DNA from: Poteriospumella lacustris
Taxonomy: Eukaryota > Sar > Chrysophyceae > Chromulinales > Dinobryaceae
Assembly (NCBI GenBank): GCA_008000375.1
Contig: SMOI01000086.1
Location: forward strand, 19,121 to 83,120
Direction: 5' to 3'
Length of the DNA stretch: 64,000 bases
This document shows, piece by piece, positions 11,992-22,139 of the stretch. Made by a program: the position numbers and the translations under genes. Positions within the stretch are counted from its first letter, which is position 1; each line of letters starts with the position of its first letter. The notes below the pieces were generated by a model. The model searched no databases and was not told the origin of the DNA. It worked only from the letters and a program-made list of their open reading frames with translations.

Positions 11992-14900
11992 GCTCGTCGC
12001 CATGCATTCCGAAACAATCTGCAACTCCTCATTCACAGATGTACTCACTGCCCAATGTGCGGGCTTGAAAGGACCATTGCAATTCATGCGTTCAAGAAGG
12101 ACGGCAGTCCACAGTCCTCTCTCGAAAGCGCCCTTCTCTCAGTGCAGCCATGTGAGAAGAATCGATGCTCGACGACGGCATCGCTTTTGTCTCTCGATGG
12201 TGGTCAACAATCCTAAAGAAGTATGTTCACTCGCACTGCCAATGTGTCCGGTTTCAACAGGAGTCCGACAATATTCAATGATATTACAGTGAAACAAGGA
12301 GACTCTCGAGTACGAACGGATCACATATACAGTATACACACATGGCAGCGCTCACAGCGCTGCCAACTTCGCCGCCAGGTGGTCGCGGTAGACGCGCACA
12401 ATCTGCTCGGGGAAGCGCTGCTCCTCCAGCTGCGCGACGGTCAGACCAGCGCGTGCCAGGGCCTCGGCAGCGACGGCCGACAGCGATGACAGACTGTCGC
12501 CGTCCTTCGCACCCGGCGCAAGGTGCAGCGGCAGGCCAAGCGCCAGTCGCACCGGGTGGAGCATTGAGGCGCGCAGGTCGCGCTGCAGGCGCTGCCAGTC
12601 ACTCTCGCGCGTCGTCGACAGCTCCTTCGCCTTGGCTTTCTCCGTGCTACGAGCGGCGGCGATTTCGTCTGAGACGGTCGCAGGAGCATGCGCAGTGGTG
12701 GGCTCCGCGGCTTCCGCCGGTGTCTTCACCAAATCTGCTGACACTTCGTGTTCGATTGAGGTGACCGGCGGAGTCGTGGCTACCTCGGCAGCTGGCGCAA
12801 CAGCATCGGCATCGGCGAGTGGCTTCACGGCCAGATCGATGGCATCGAGGTGGAGGCTCTGACGCAACGACGCGAGCAGCGTCAGCGCCAGCGACGACAG
12901 CGTCAGACCGTCGGCGGACTGGAGGCCCACGAGGTCCTTCGCCACGACGCTGCCTACCACCGCCGTCGACAGCTGCTCCACCAGCTGCGTGCGGAAGCTA
13001 CTGTCCGCTGAGGCCATCGTCACGGTGCCGAAGCCTGCGCCACCAAAGCGGTCCGCATACGGCTGGCGCAGCGCATCGCGCGTCTTTCCCACCGAGGCAC
13101 CACCGAGGATACAGAAGAACGTGTCGACCTCAAGCTCAACCGCGAGGTGCTCGATGCACTGCTCCAGCGACGGATAAGTCGCGTCACGCTGATCCGGACA
13201 ACGACCCGTCGGGTAGTTGTCGCCGTGGCCATTGCTGCCGTTAAAGCCGTGAGCGGGCGCGTCGGTGATGACGACACAGAAACGCAGGTCACTGCGCCAG
13301 TCGAGGCCCCGCGCCGCGACGAGGCCCGACAACATGTCCTCGGGCGCGTCTGCGCCGCCGTCCGCCTGTTGCCGCTGAATCTGGTCGACGACGTCGCCCA
13401 CGTCACAGGCGTCGCGGAAATCGACCGTCACGACGCGCTCGCGGTCGGAGAAGTCGCGGTAGCCCACCAGAGCGACGCGCACGTTGCGCAGCCGCGTCGA
13501 CACTTGGATCTCCGAGATGAGCGCGACGAGCTCGCGCTTGACGCTGTCCATCCACGACCCCATCGACCCGGTGAAGTCCACGAGAAACAGCACGTCCGCC
13601 GTCATCGTCGCGGCGTCCGTCGGCAGCGCGCGACGACGCATCGACGGCGCGCGGGGCACGAAGGGAACTTCTTCCTCGCCCGTGTCGCCTTTCCCAACTC
13701 GCAGCCGATGCACGCGGAACGTGCGCAGCGTCGGTCGCGTGTCGGCGCTCTGGAGCGTCTGCAGCGCGGCGTGGAACGCTTCGCTGCGCTCGTCGTAGAC
13801 GCAGAAGTGGACACACAGACACACGACGTCCACGACGGCGGCGTCACCCGCTTCGTCCACATGGCGCGCCGTGTGCTCCGTCAGCGCGAGCGCCAGCGAC
13901 TCGCGGATGCGCGTGAGGTTCTCGTCGGCGTCGTCGACGGCGCTCGTCGCGAAGACGTGCGCGGCGGTGTCGAGCAACCAGCGCGCGAGGTCGGCGGCCT
14001 CGTCGGGCGTCTCGACGACGTGGCCGTCCAGCACGAAGAAGCGCGACCGCTGCGCCAGCGACAGCAGTGCGGCCGACAGCAGCAGCGTCAGACGCGACGT
14101 CTCCGTCGTCGCGACGCAGCTGTCGACGACGACGAGCTGCCGCACCGCCGGCGTCTCCTCGGTCCCCGCACTGTCCGACGCGGCGCTGCTCTGCAACTCA
14201 CGCGCCTCGCGAAGCAGCGCCTCGAGTCGCGTGCGCAGGTAAGTGACCGCCTTCCGCGCGCGCAGCGTCAGCAGCAGCGGCTCATCGGCCTCGACGCCGG
14301 CGCCGACCTCTTCGAGGCACTGCGCGACCGCCTGCACCAGCGAGTCGATGTCCGGCACCGCCGACGGATTGCGCAGCATCGCCGCCTTCCACCGCTTCTC
14401 GGCGATGGGGTCGCGTTTGATGGCCTTCGTGTACTTCGCCAGCGCGCCTTTGTTCGCCGCGCCGAAGCGAATCGCCTTCGCGTTCTTCGCCACCAGCAGC
14501 GGCTCGATCAGGTGGCCGCGCGCCGTCAACACGCCGTTCAGCTTCGTGCGCAGGCGACGATAGGCCGCCAGCAGCGCATTGGCGTCCTCCGCGGCGGCCC
14601 GGGCGGTGGTGTCCTCCGAGGCACCGCGGCGCTGGTGCAGCAGCTGTGCGACCCGCAGCGCCATCGCCTTGTTGGCGCGGTGCTTCTTCAGCGCCTCGTC
14701 GGCCGCCGTCCACACCTCTGCGCCCGCCGCCGTCGTAATCTTGCGCTGTGGGCGCGGGCGAATCGCTCCCCGACCACCGCGGCCACCGCGGCCTCCCCGT
14801 CCACCGCGGCCTCCCCGACCGCTGCCTCGACCGGCGTCCTCCGGCGTCGACTCGGCGGCCGGCTCCTCATCGCGCTTGCGCTTGCGCTCCGTCTTGGCGC

Positions 14901-15535
14901 TGTCGTGGCGCGACTCGTGCGGCGCATACTTCGACGCGTTCGTCGGGGTGAAAGGACGGCGCGGGGTGGCCGCGGGGGCAGCCTCGTCGTCGCTCGGCTC
15001 AGTCGCGCGGCGCTCCTCCGCAGCGAGCGCCGCCTCGTCGTCGAGCAGTTGCTGCGCGAACAGGCGGCACACGGACTCGACGAGCGGCTGCTCAGCGACG
15101 ACGTCACTGGAGGAGCGCAGGAGGAACTCCTCGCCCAGCACCAAGAGGTCGCGCCAGCTGCCGTACACGGGCACCAGCGGCAGCACCGACAACACCAAAT
15201 CGTCGAACTTCTGCAGCGCCGCGATGGCCAACAGAATTTCGACGAACAGAGCCCGCTCGCCACTTCCCTCGCCGTCCGCCTGGGACTTTTGGTGGTTGCG
15301 ACGTCTAAACGCCACCAAAATCGCCTGCTTCAACACGCTCCGTGCGTCCTCGCCATCTCTCTCGGCGTACTCCAACAGAGTGGCGACGGTGCCGGCCATC
15401 GTTGATGCCTCGCCTCGATGCGCAACATCCAGATTCACCAGCAGGCGCGCTACTGATTCATCCGACACCGCAGAGCGAATGGGCTGTTCGTCCTCGAACA
15501 CAATGGTCTGGGTCACAGTGAGCGTCGCCATCTTT
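11992..15535. repeat. Direct segmental duplication, copy 2
   Basis: Same-orientation counterpart of 5911-9458. The offset is 6071 bp at the 3' end of the gene and 6077 bp after a 6-bp insertion near 13230. Diverged at both outer edges, near-identical inside. Confidence 0.9.
12352..15531 (-). CDS. TROVE/DUF2828-like plus VWA protein, copy 2
   Basis: Single exon, 1059 residues from the ATG at 15531. Domain order is as in copy 1: helical region with VPVYGSWRDLL, RGG box, degenerate VWA-like segment, then a VWA domain with DFTGSMG, GGADAPEDML and VVITDAPAHG, then a Ser/Thr/Ala-rich linker and a helical C-terminus ending AAKLAAL. It differs from copy 1 essentially in one island, right after TDAPAHGF: here GSNGHGDNY replaces AGHDDDY, QRDATYP replaces QLDSTYP, and FFCILGGASVGKTRDAL replaces FFCVLYGSDEGETLDAL. 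The start is supported because similarity to copy 1 stops at MATL, although longer in-frame extensions exist. Confidence 0.7.
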   Translation of the reverse strand: MATLTVTQTIVFEDEQPIRSAVSDESVARLLVNLDVAHRGEASTMAGTVATLLEYAERDGEDARSVLKQAILVAFRRRNHQKSQADGEGSGERALFVEILLAIAALQKFDDLVLSVLPLVPVYGSWRDLLVLGEEFLLRSSSDVVAEQPLVESVCRLFAQQLLDDEAALAAEERRATEPSDDEAAPAATPRRPFTPTNASKYAPHESRHDSAKTERKRKRDEEPAAESTPEDAGRGSGRGGRGGRGGRGGRGGRGAIRPRPQRKITTAAGAEVWTAADEALKKHRANKAMALRVAQLLHQRRGASEDTTARAAAEDANALLAAYRRLRTKLNGVLTARGHLIEPLLVAKNAKAIRFGAANKGALAKYTKAIKRDPIAEKRWKAAMLRNPSAVPDIDSLVQAVAQCLEEVGAGVEADEPLLLTLRARKAVTYLRTRLEALLREARELQSSAASDSAGTEETPAVRQLVVVDSCVATTETSRLTLLLSAALLSLAQRSRFFVLDGHVVETPDEAADLARWLLDTAAHVFATSAVDDADENLTRIRESLALALTEHTARHVDEAGDAAVVDVVCLCVHFCVYDERSEAFHAALQTLQSADTRPTLRTFRVHRLRVGKGDTGEEEVPFVPRAPSMRRRALPTDAATMTADVLFLVDFTGSMGSWMDSVKRELVALISEIQVSTRLRNVRVALVGYRDFSDRERVVTVDFRDACDVGDVVDQIQRQQADGGADAPEDMLSGLVAARGLDWRSDLRFCVVITDAPAHGFNGSNGHGDNYPTGRCPDQRDATYPSLEQCIEHLAVELEVDTFFCILGGASVGKTRDALRQPYADRFGGAGFGTVTMASADSSFRTQLVEQLSTAVVGSVVAKDLVGLQSADGLTLSSLALTLLASLRQSLHLDAIDLAVKPLADADAVAPAAEVATTPPVTSIEHEVSADLVKTPAEAAEPTTAHAPATVSDEIAAARSTEKAKAKELSTTRESDWQRLQRDLRASMLHPVRLALGLPLHLAPGAKDGDSLSSLSAVAAEALARAGLTVAQLEEQRFPEQIVRVYRDHLAAKLAAL

Positions 15536-15906
15536 GCGCTTGTTTTTGATTCTGAATCGTTGTGTCCTTTCTGATGCACACACAACGAGCAAGACTGGCG
15601 AGAATCGCTCCTCAAGATCCAAGATCACGAGGAACTCGTTCTCAGATGATGATGATGATGAGGACGGTCGCAGATCGCGAACCGGATGTCGTTTGTCGTG
15701 TGTCGCTTGTTTTGGATCTTGTCGTTTGTCGCGACGATATACGACCCTTACTTAGACGGCAACGATAAGTAGGCCGCTGTATTAAGCGGCAATCTCGGCC
15801 CCTCTGCGGCGCTGGGACGCCGCCCTCGTCGCTGTGGGACGACCTGGCCTCGTCGCACAAACCTTTCGCGATCTTGGCCCTGAAGTCACACGCCACTGTT
15901 GAAATC
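15532..15906. promoter_or_regulatory. Shared divergent promoter region, VWA copy 2 / Ku70
   Basis: 375 bp between the divergent starts of VWA copy 2 (minus) and Ku70 (plus). It holds a (GAT)n microsatellite near 15646-15661 and a TATACGACCCTTA stretch near 15738, and short homology to the region upstream of VWA copy 1. The promoter role is inferred from position. Confidence 0.4.
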
Positions 15907-17982
15907 ATGAGCATTTGGGAGCGCGAGAACGAGGAAGAGAACGACGAGAACGAGGCGGACGAGGACGAGGAGTTCCGCAGTCAGACCGACCGCATGGTCT
16001 TCCTCATCGACGCGCGGGCGGACATGCTCGAGACCAACAGCAAGGGCGAAACCCACTTGCAAAACTGCTTGGCAGTAGCCCTGGAAGCCATTAAGACGAA
16101 AATCATCTCGCAGGACGCCTCAACGATTGGAGTTATCTTCTTCGGCTGTCGCAGCAGCGACGAGGGCGAAGCGCCAGGGGTTTACACTCTGTTTCCCATC
16201 TCGACGCCCTCCGCCAAGAACATCCGCCTCCTCCAGGCAATGATTGAGGACATTGGCGAGTTCGAACGTCTGGTGGGGTCGCAGAGTCCGTCGAATCCGC
16301 TGTGTCCGCTGAAGCAGGCGCTGTGGCGGTGCAAACTCGCCTTCGGCACGAAGGACCTCAAGAAAACCGACTTCAAACGCGTGTGGATCTTCACGAACGA
16401 CGACTACCCCAATGCGCCCTTCCCCGAGGAGCAGAACAAAGTCGTGCAGATCGCGAAGGACTGCGCCGACGGCGGCATCGAGATTTCGCTGTGGCACTGC
16501 GACCGCAGCGCGCACCGCGCCTTCAGCCCCGCGCTCTTCTACCACCGCCTGCTCAAGGCCAGCATCCTGAAGACGGCGGACGGCGACGAGGACGAGGACG
16601 AACTGGACGAGGAGGAGAACCTGCAGTCGCGCATGATGGGCGGCGGCTTCGACGGCTTCGACAGCAGCGTCGCGTCGGTGCGTCGGAAACAGTTTCGCAA
16701 GCGCCGCATGGGCCAGCTGCTCTTCTCCTTCACCGACCGACCGCTGCTGTCGCCGCCCAGCGAGGGCACCGGAGAGGCGGACGGCGCCGACCGCGAGCCG
16801 CTGATGTGCGTGCGCATGTACAAGACGGTGCAGGTGCTGAAGAAGCCGCTGCACACGTGGATCTCCATGCGCAACAACGAGCCCGTCGCCACCGTCACGC
16901 GCTACCTCGACGCCTCCTCGGGCGCCATCGTGCCGCCCGACCAGATCGAGACGTACGTGGACGTACAGGGCCGCGCCGTGCCGCTGGGCGCCGACGACGT
17001 CGCGGCCATCAAGCGCCGCGACCCGTGGACGGGCTTCCGCCCCTTCGCCGTCGACAAGAAGGACCCGCTCAAGGCGCGCGTGCCGGGCATCCGCCTGCTC
17101 TGCTGCTTCCCGCGCAAGCAGCTGCCACTGCACCTGACGCTGTCGACGCCGTACTTCCTCTTCCCCGGCGAGAGCGCCGTGAAGGGCTCGGCGGCGCTCT
17201 TCGAGTGTTTCCTGCGCGAGCTGCTGCGCAACGACCTCGTCGCGCTGGTGCGCTTCACCCGCAACTTGTCGGCGGGGAAGCCGGCGCCCGCCGTGCTGAT
17301 TCCGCAGGCGGAGGTGGTCGTGGACGGCGTGCAGGTGACGCCGCCGGGGCTGCAGTGCGTGCCGCTGCCCTGCATCGAGGACGTGCGCTTCAACCCGCAG
17401 CCCGACAACGTCGCGCTGCTCGACGACCCGCTCGTCCAGTCGCCGACCGGCGGCGACGGCGAAGTGCTGCGCGCCGTGAAGGCCTACGCCTCGGCGATGG
17501 CGCTGGATGCGGGCGACGAGGGCTTCTCGCACGCGACGGACATCGACAACCCGTCGCTGCAGCTGTTCTACGCGCTGCTGCAGGCCGTCGCCCTCAACGA
17601 GGAGCAGCTCGCGTGGAAGCCCGAGACCCACGACACGCTGCGGCCGCGTCCCGAGTTGCTGGAGCGCGCACAGCCGGCGCTCAGCTCGCTGCAGTCGCTG
17701 TTGCAGCTCTTCGGCGACGACGGCGACGCCGACGCCGGCGAGGCGAAGGGTCGCAAGCGCGCCGCGCCGGCCGCGCCGAAGGAAAAAGCGGCGCCCAAGC
17801 CCCGCGCGACGGCGCGCAAAGCGAAGAAACCCGATGACGACGACGACGACGAGGAAGACGACGCACCGGCGCCGAAGCGGTCACGTGCCGCCCCCGCGAA
17901 GACGACGAAGGCGGCGACGACGACGAGTCGGCGGCGGGTGAAGAAGGAGCACGACGACGACGACGACGAGGACTTTTTCTAA
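15907..17982 (+). CDS. XRCC6: Ku70 DNA-end-binding protein
   Basis: Subunit of the Ku70/Ku80 ring that loads onto double-strand breaks and recruits end-joining factors in the nucleus. Single exon, 691 residues from the ATG at 15907, chosen because MSIWERENEEENDENEADED aligns with the MSGWES plus acidic leader of other Ku70 proteins; an upstream in-frame ATG at 15874 adds eleven residues. The Ku70 VWA-like alpha/beta domain (DRMVFLIDARADMLE, then RVWIFTNDDYPN) is followed by the Ku core beta-barrel (LKKPLHTW, TRYLDASSGAIVPPDQIETYV, GFRPF) and the arm region (VTPPGLQCVPLPCIEDVRFNP, NPSLQLFYALLQAVAL). The C-terminus is a Lys/Arg/Asp low-complexity tail where the SAP domain would be expected; no SAP motif is visible. 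Confidence 0.9.
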   Translation: MSIWERENEEENDENEADEDEEFRSQTDRMVFLIDARADMLETNSKGETHLQNCLAVALEAIKTKIISQDASTIGVIFFGCRSSDEGEAPGVYTLFPISTPSAKNIRLLQAMIEDIGEFERLVGSQSPSNPLCPLKQALWRCKLAFGTKDLKKTDFKRVWIFTNDDYPNAPFPEEQNKVVQIAKDCADGGIEISLWHCDRSAHRAFSPALFYHRLLKASILKTADGDEDEDELDEEENLQSRMMGGGFDGFDSSVASVRRKQFRKRRMGQLLFSFTDRPLLSPPSEGTGEADGADREPLMCVRMYKTVQVLKKPLHTWISMRNNEPVATVTRYLDASSGAIVPPDQIETYVDVQGRAVPLGADDVAAIKRRDPWTGFRPFAVDKKDPLKARVPGIRLLCCFPRKQLPLHLTLSTPYFLFPGESAVKGSAALFECFLRELLRNDLVALVRFTRNLSAGKPAPAVLIPQAEVVVDGVQVTPPGLQCVPLPCIEDVRFNPQPDNVALLDDPLVQSPTGGDGEVLRAVKAYASAMALDAGDEGFSHATDIDNPSLQLFYALLQAVALNEEQLAWKPETHDTLRPRPELLERAQPALSSLQSLLQLFGDDGDADAGEAKGRKRAAPAAPKEKAAPKPRATARKAKKPDDDDDDEEDDAPAPKRSRAAPAKTTKAATTTSRRRVKKEHDDDDDEDFF

Positions 17983-18132
17983 CGACAGCGACATAGGACA
18001 AACGACAAGTGACAAACGACTTAAGTGGAATGTACAAAATACTACACGAGCACTGATGAGAAAGCGGATAAATCAAACGTAGAAAAGCACGGCGGGCGGT
18101 GGATAAGTGGCGCCCGGCGGAAGCGGCGGCGG

Positions 18133-20340
18133 TTAAGTGTCCGGCGCGAGCGACAACGAGTCTTCGCTGTCGAGGATGCGCGTGTTGCGGCGCTTGCGCG
18201 TCTCCTGCGGCGCCGACGGCGACGGCGCCGTTTCGTCGACGAGCAGCGCGCGGCGGCCGTCGTCGCGGGCGACGGGCGGCGTCGCGCCGGTCGCCGTCGT
18301 CGTCGTCGTTGTCGTCGCCGGTGGCGCTGCAGCGTCGCTGGCGGCCGCTTGCGACTTGTCGGAGGCGTCGCGGTCGGAGTCGTTCGCGAGCGACGACAGC
18401 GACATCGTCGACGGCGACGTTTGGATGTGCTGGTGGTGCGGCGGCGGCTGCGTCGGGAACAGCGACGAGGCGCCGGGCTCTCGCGCGTCGGCGGGGTCGC
18501 CGCCGGTGCCGGTGCCGGCTAGCGCATCCAGCGCATCGCCTTTGAGCCGCGCGGGCGACGCGTGCGGCGCGGAGGAGAAGTGCGCGAGGCCGAGGCCCTG
18601 CGTGAAGCTGTGGCTGTGGCTCACGCCGCCCTGCGACGGCGCGTGCGTCGGGCCGCTGGCGGCCACGAGGCTCACGGCGTCGTGGTGGTGCGTCGGCGAC
18701 GCAGAGCGCGAGGCGTCGCCGTGCGGCGCGTGCAGTCGCGACTCCAGCGCGTGCGGGTGCAGCGGCTCGGGACACACGTGGGGCGTCACCGCCGCGGCGG
18801 CCCCGCCGCTGGCCGCGTGGCCGTGCGACGGCTGGTGGCCCGCGGCCGTCGCTGCGCAGTGGTCGCCGTGGTCGCCGTGGTCGCCGTGCGGGTGGTGCGG
18901 CGGGTGGGCGAGGTGCGGCGTCGACCCGGCGAGGTACGGCGCGTAGACGCCGAACTGCGCCGACGCGAAGAGATCCGGCAAACTGCGCGTGGAGGTGCTC
19001 GAGGCGCCCGTCGGGTGCACCACGAACGGCGGGCCGCTGACGCCGTGCGGATGCAGCGGCGCGCGGCTGTGCTGGTGCAGCAGCGCGGACGAGGGGTGGA
19101 AGTTGTTGAGGCGCGGGCCGCCCGCGCCGATCGAGTGGTCGACGAAGGCGCCGCCGAGGTCGGGCCGCGTCGACTCGAGCTCCTCCTCCACGTCGAGGCC
19201 CGGCGAGGGCATCGTCGAGCCGGCGAGGATCTTGCGCGTGGCGCCGACGGAGAAGTCGAGGTAGTGCAGCACGGAGAGGTCCTGCAGCGAGTCCTCGTAC
19301 GGACTGTTCATCGCGTGGCCGATCTCGCGCAGGCCGATGACGAAGACCATGTTCAGGAAGACGACGAAGAAGCCGAGGACGTCCGGGAAGATGTAGTACG
19401 ACTTGGCGGGCATGTAGACGGCGGCGGTGTAGGCGATCAGCGGGCAGTAGAACATCGACAGGAAGAAGACCAGGTGCACGTAGATGAACGGGATCGGCTG
19501 GTCGTCGTAGTCGTACAGCGTGCCGATGCAGCCGCGCAGCGCCATGAGCTCGTTGAGCATCGTCTGGAACGAGATGATGTCGAACTGCTCGCGGTGCTTA
19601 CGGAACTGCGCGTAGAGCAGGTCGTAGCACCAGCCGAGGACCTCGCGGTACGCCGACCCGCCCGCGTTCACGCCGATCTCCTTCACGCGCTTCACCTCGA
19701 CGTCGGTGAGCAGCTTGTGCTTGCTGTTCATCGCGTCGAAGACGTTCGACTCGGTGTAGATGTGCGACAGCCCCGTGTAGCCCGCCACCTGGATCGCGTT
19801 CACGTAGCGCACGAAGCGCCACGCCTCCAGCGGCTCCAGATTCGTCCGCGCGAAGAAGGCCAAGTTGAGCAGGCGCCCTTCGATGCGCATGGAGTTGTCG
19901 TACTGGACGCAGAAGCGGCTGTAGGCCTGCTGCACGAAGAAGACGAGGAAGAAGGACATGAAGCTGCCCACGATCGACACGAGCGTCGTGTTGATCTGCG
20001 GCAGCTCCACGCCGATGCGCAGGTAGTCCATCTTGATGACCACGCGGATGCCGATGTACAGGGCGAGGTTGAACCACGAGAACAGCGACCGCGCGATGTC
20101 GGGCAGGATGGTGCCGTAGAAGGACGTCGAGATGCTGATGAGGCTGAACCGCTTCACCCGCGTCAACAGGCTGCGGCGCTCCTTCTCGAGGGCTTGCAAG
20201 TCTTCCAATTTGTAGTCGAAGGGGTTCTTCGGCAGCTCTTCGTTGTCGGCCGCGTGGAAGATGTCCTTCGCGGCGGCCGAGACGGTGTCCTTCAGCGTCA
20301 CGCTGCGCTGCTTCAACGCGCTGCGCCTCGAACTGTACAT
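18133..20340 (-). CDS. Bestrophin-family (RFP-TM) anion channel-like protein
   Basis: Predicted membrane anion channel of the bestrophin/UPF0187 family. 735 residues from the ATG at 20340 (MYSSRRSALK); an upstream GTG is not a credible start. Seen: a cytosolic N-terminus, hydrophobic segments around FSLISISTSFYGTILP, TTLVSIVGSFMSFFLVFFVQ, PIPFIYVHLVFFLSMFYCPL and YIFPDVLGFFVVFLNMVFVI, and the family-like sequence GLREIGHAMNSPYEDSLQDL, equivalent to the NPFGEDD-containing loop that carries the calcium clasp in animal bestrophins. Here the acidic cluster is reduced. The C-terminal half (about 400-735) is disordered, with His/Gly/Asp repeats (HGDHGDHGDH), Ser/Pro stretches and a Thr run. Convergent with Ku70, 150 bp apart. 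Confidence 0.65.
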   Translation of the reverse strand: MYSSRRSALKQRSVTLKDTVSAAAKDIFHAADNEELPKNPFDYKLEDLQALEKERRSLLTRVKRFSLISISTSFYGTILPDIARSLFSWFNLALYIGIRVVIKMDYLRIGVELPQINTTLVSIVGSFMSFFLVFFVQQAYSRFCVQYDNSMRIEGRLLNLAFFARTNLEPLEAWRFVRYVNAIQVAGYTGLSHIYTESNVFDAMNSKHKLLTDVEVKRVKEIGVNAGGSAYREVLGWCYDLLYAQFRKHREQFDIISFQTMLNELMALRGCIGTLYDYDDQPIPFIYVHLVFFLSMFYCPLIAYTAAVYMPAKSYYIFPDVLGFFVVFLNMVFVIGLREIGHAMNSPYEDSLQDLSVLHYLDFSVGATRKILAGSTMPSPGLDVEEELESTRPDLGGAFVDHSIGAGGPRLNNFHPSSALLHQHSRAPLHPHGVSGPPFVVHPTGASSTSTRSLPDLFASAQFGVYAPYLAGSTPHLAHPPHHPHGDHGDHGDHCAATAAGHQPSHGHAASGGAAAAVTPHVCPEPLHPHALESRLHAPHGDASRSASPTHHHDAVSLVAASGPTHAPSQGGVSHSHSFTQGLGLAHFSSAPHASPARLKGDALDALAGTGTGGDPADAREPGASSLFPTQPPPHHQHIQTSPSTMSLSSLANDSDRDASDKSQAAASDAAAPPATTTTTTTATGATPPVARDDGRRALLVDETAPSPSAPQETRKRRNTRILDSEDSLSLAPDT

Positions 20341-21019
20341 GCTTGCAGCGCTGCCCACAGCCGTCGAAGTCCTTCGTCTGGTCTATGTCTAATAAGCGGA
20401 TTGCGGTGTGGTCTGCGACCGGCGCGATGCCCAACGGGTCGCCGATGGGAACGTGACCTGTCGACCCGTCGACCCCGCCGCCGACATTTCCCGTCGTACA
20501 CAACGGTTCACTCAATAATGACTACTACCGCCTGCTGCACAAAGGACTACGTACGGTGGCTGGCCTGGTGTTGTACGGTAACTGAGGCGTCACTGTAACT
20601 GTAACAGTACTGTAACCCACAACGGAGAACGTGGCTGGCCAACGACGTAGAAATCGGATTGATTTCAGGGTGAGTTTGATAATTAAATGAGAAGGCGGGG
20701 TTACGCTATATCTGGAGGTGGAGACGAGAGTCGGAGATCGTGCGCGTAGATGACTGCTAAGACTGGACCCTCTCGACCGCTCAGCGACCCCTCAGCGACC
20801 GGTCAGGGGCGCCCTCGAGGGCCTCGGGCTCTCGAACGAACGGCGACCGATCTCGCCTATTCAAACGTCGCGTAGATGCGAAAGAAGAGGACGACTCTGG
20901 CGGCGGACACAGCCCCGCGACACTTAACACGACGCCGCAGCGCCGGCTCTTTACACACTATTGACATGACACAACACACTGCACACTGCACACTGCTAAA
21001 TACAACTGAAACACATCAC
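20341..21019. other. Intergenic, bestrophin-like / UTP11
   Basis: About 680 bp upstream of the bestrophin-like gene and downstream of UTP11. A short repeated CGACC(C/G)CTCAGCGACC motif lies near 20780-20805. No gene recognised. Confidence 0.45.
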
Positions 21020-21802
21020 TCACTTCGCGCGCTCCGTGCGCCACTTGAACACGACCACCTCGGTCTCCTTGCCGCCCACGTCCTTCTTCAGTACCAGCTT
21101 CTTCTTCGCGCCCTTCGACGTCGCCACGTTGCGCTGCTGCGACAACTCAAAGTACGCCTCTTCGAGCTTCTTCGCTCGTTTGCTGCGCTGCTTCAACTCT
21201 CGCAGCTCGGGCGTTATTTTCCGCTTTTTGCCGACGACGAGTTGCTCCTCCTCCGGCACGACGCGCACGTTGCTCTCCACGATCTGCTCCAGCTGCTTCG
21301 TCCGCAGACGATTGTACGATCGCTCTACCAGTTCGGGCGCAGTGTCGAAGTGCTTGGCGGCATCAAAGGCCTCCAGTTCCTCTGCGTCGTCGACGAAGAC
21401 GGTGTGTTTCTTCGGCTTCACCTCGCCGATCAACTGTACTGATTCCCGCAGCCGCTCCGCCTTCTTTGAGTCCACCTGCTTCTTGTGAATGATATACGCC
21501 AGGTCCTGCGTCTTCATGGCGTCCACCGTGCCCTTGTCGAGGTGGTTCTTTCGGTTGTCGACGTGCTTCCCCTTCTGCACCTTCGAATTGTGCATGCGGA
21601 AGTAGAACTCGTCTTCATTGCGCTCGGCGGCTTTCCGGCGCAGCGCCTTCAGATATTTTTGCTTGTTTTTGAAGTTGGTGGCTCGTTCGACGTAGTCGGA
21701 GTGCTTCTCGAGGAGACCCAAGTGTTTTCGATTCGACGGCTGCGCGCGCTCCTTGTGAGTGATGCGCTTCACGGCATTGCGAAGCATACTGGCGCCCGAC
21801 AT
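21020..21802 (-). CDS. UTP11: UTP11, U3 snoRNA-associated small-subunit processome protein
   Basis: Nucleolar factor of the SSU processome, needed for 18S rRNA maturation. Single exon, 260 residues, close to the usual 250. Conserved order is clear: an N-terminal basic segment ending RAQPSNRKHLGLLEKHSDYV, then FKNKQKYLKALRRKAAERN, DEFYFRMHNSKVQKGKH, the MKTQDLAYI helix, FDAAKHFDTAPELVERSYNR, and a lysine-rich C-terminus. The N-terminus MSGASMLRNAVKRITHKE leaves two possible ATGs (21802 and 21787); I take the first. Confidence 0.95.
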   Translation of the reverse strand: MSGASMLRNAVKRITHKERAQPSNRKHLGLLEKHSDYVERATNFKNKQKYLKALRRKAAERNEDEFYFRMHNSKVQKGKHVDNRKNHLDKGTVDAMKTQDLAYIIHKKQVDSKKAERLRESVQLIGEVKPKKHTVFVDDAEELEAFDAAKHFDTAPELVERSYNRLRTKQLEQIVESNVRVVPEEEQLVVGKKRKITPELRELKQRSKRAKKLEEAYFELSQQRNVATSKGAKKKLVLKKDVGGKETEVVVFKWRTERAK

Positions 21803-22139
21803 GGTTGATTCCCGTCACCGGCTGTTCTGATACGGATAAAGCGTGCGACGTGGGGACCAATTCGAGTCTATTGGCGATGCACCGAGGCAACGCAGGCGAC
21901 GGAGGCGACCGCGGCGGTTGGGTGGCTCCGCCTGGCAAACGACCCGGAACCCCGCAAAAAGGGTCCATTATTGCGGGTTTCCGGTTCGGCGGGGTGAATC
22001 AGTGGCGGCGGCGCTGCCGGCCGCGCGACTCTCTTTCTCTCCATCTGCGACCGTCGGAAGCTTCTTTTCGCCAACTAAGGTCTCGCACGGGAGCGTTGGG
22101 CGTTGACACATAAGTATTTTGCTACCTACCACAGTCACC
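21803..22139. promoter_or_regulatory. Divergent promoter region, UTP11 / cold-shock protein
   Basis: 337 bp between divergent starts. There is an imperfect palindrome around 21940-21990 (GGTTTCCGGTTCGGCGGGGT against CGACCCGGAACCCCGC-like sequence) and a GC-rich block. The promoter role is inferred from position only. Confidence 0.35.

Noticed and set aside
16120-17631. 503-codon minus-strand open frame
   Set aside because: Antisense of Ku70.
20340-20358. GTG start six codons upstream of the bestrophin-like ATG
   Set aside because: Non-ATG starts are rare in eukaryotes and a good ATG lies at 20340.
18562-20598. 678-codon plus-strand open frame
   Set aside because: Antisense of the bestrophin-like gene.
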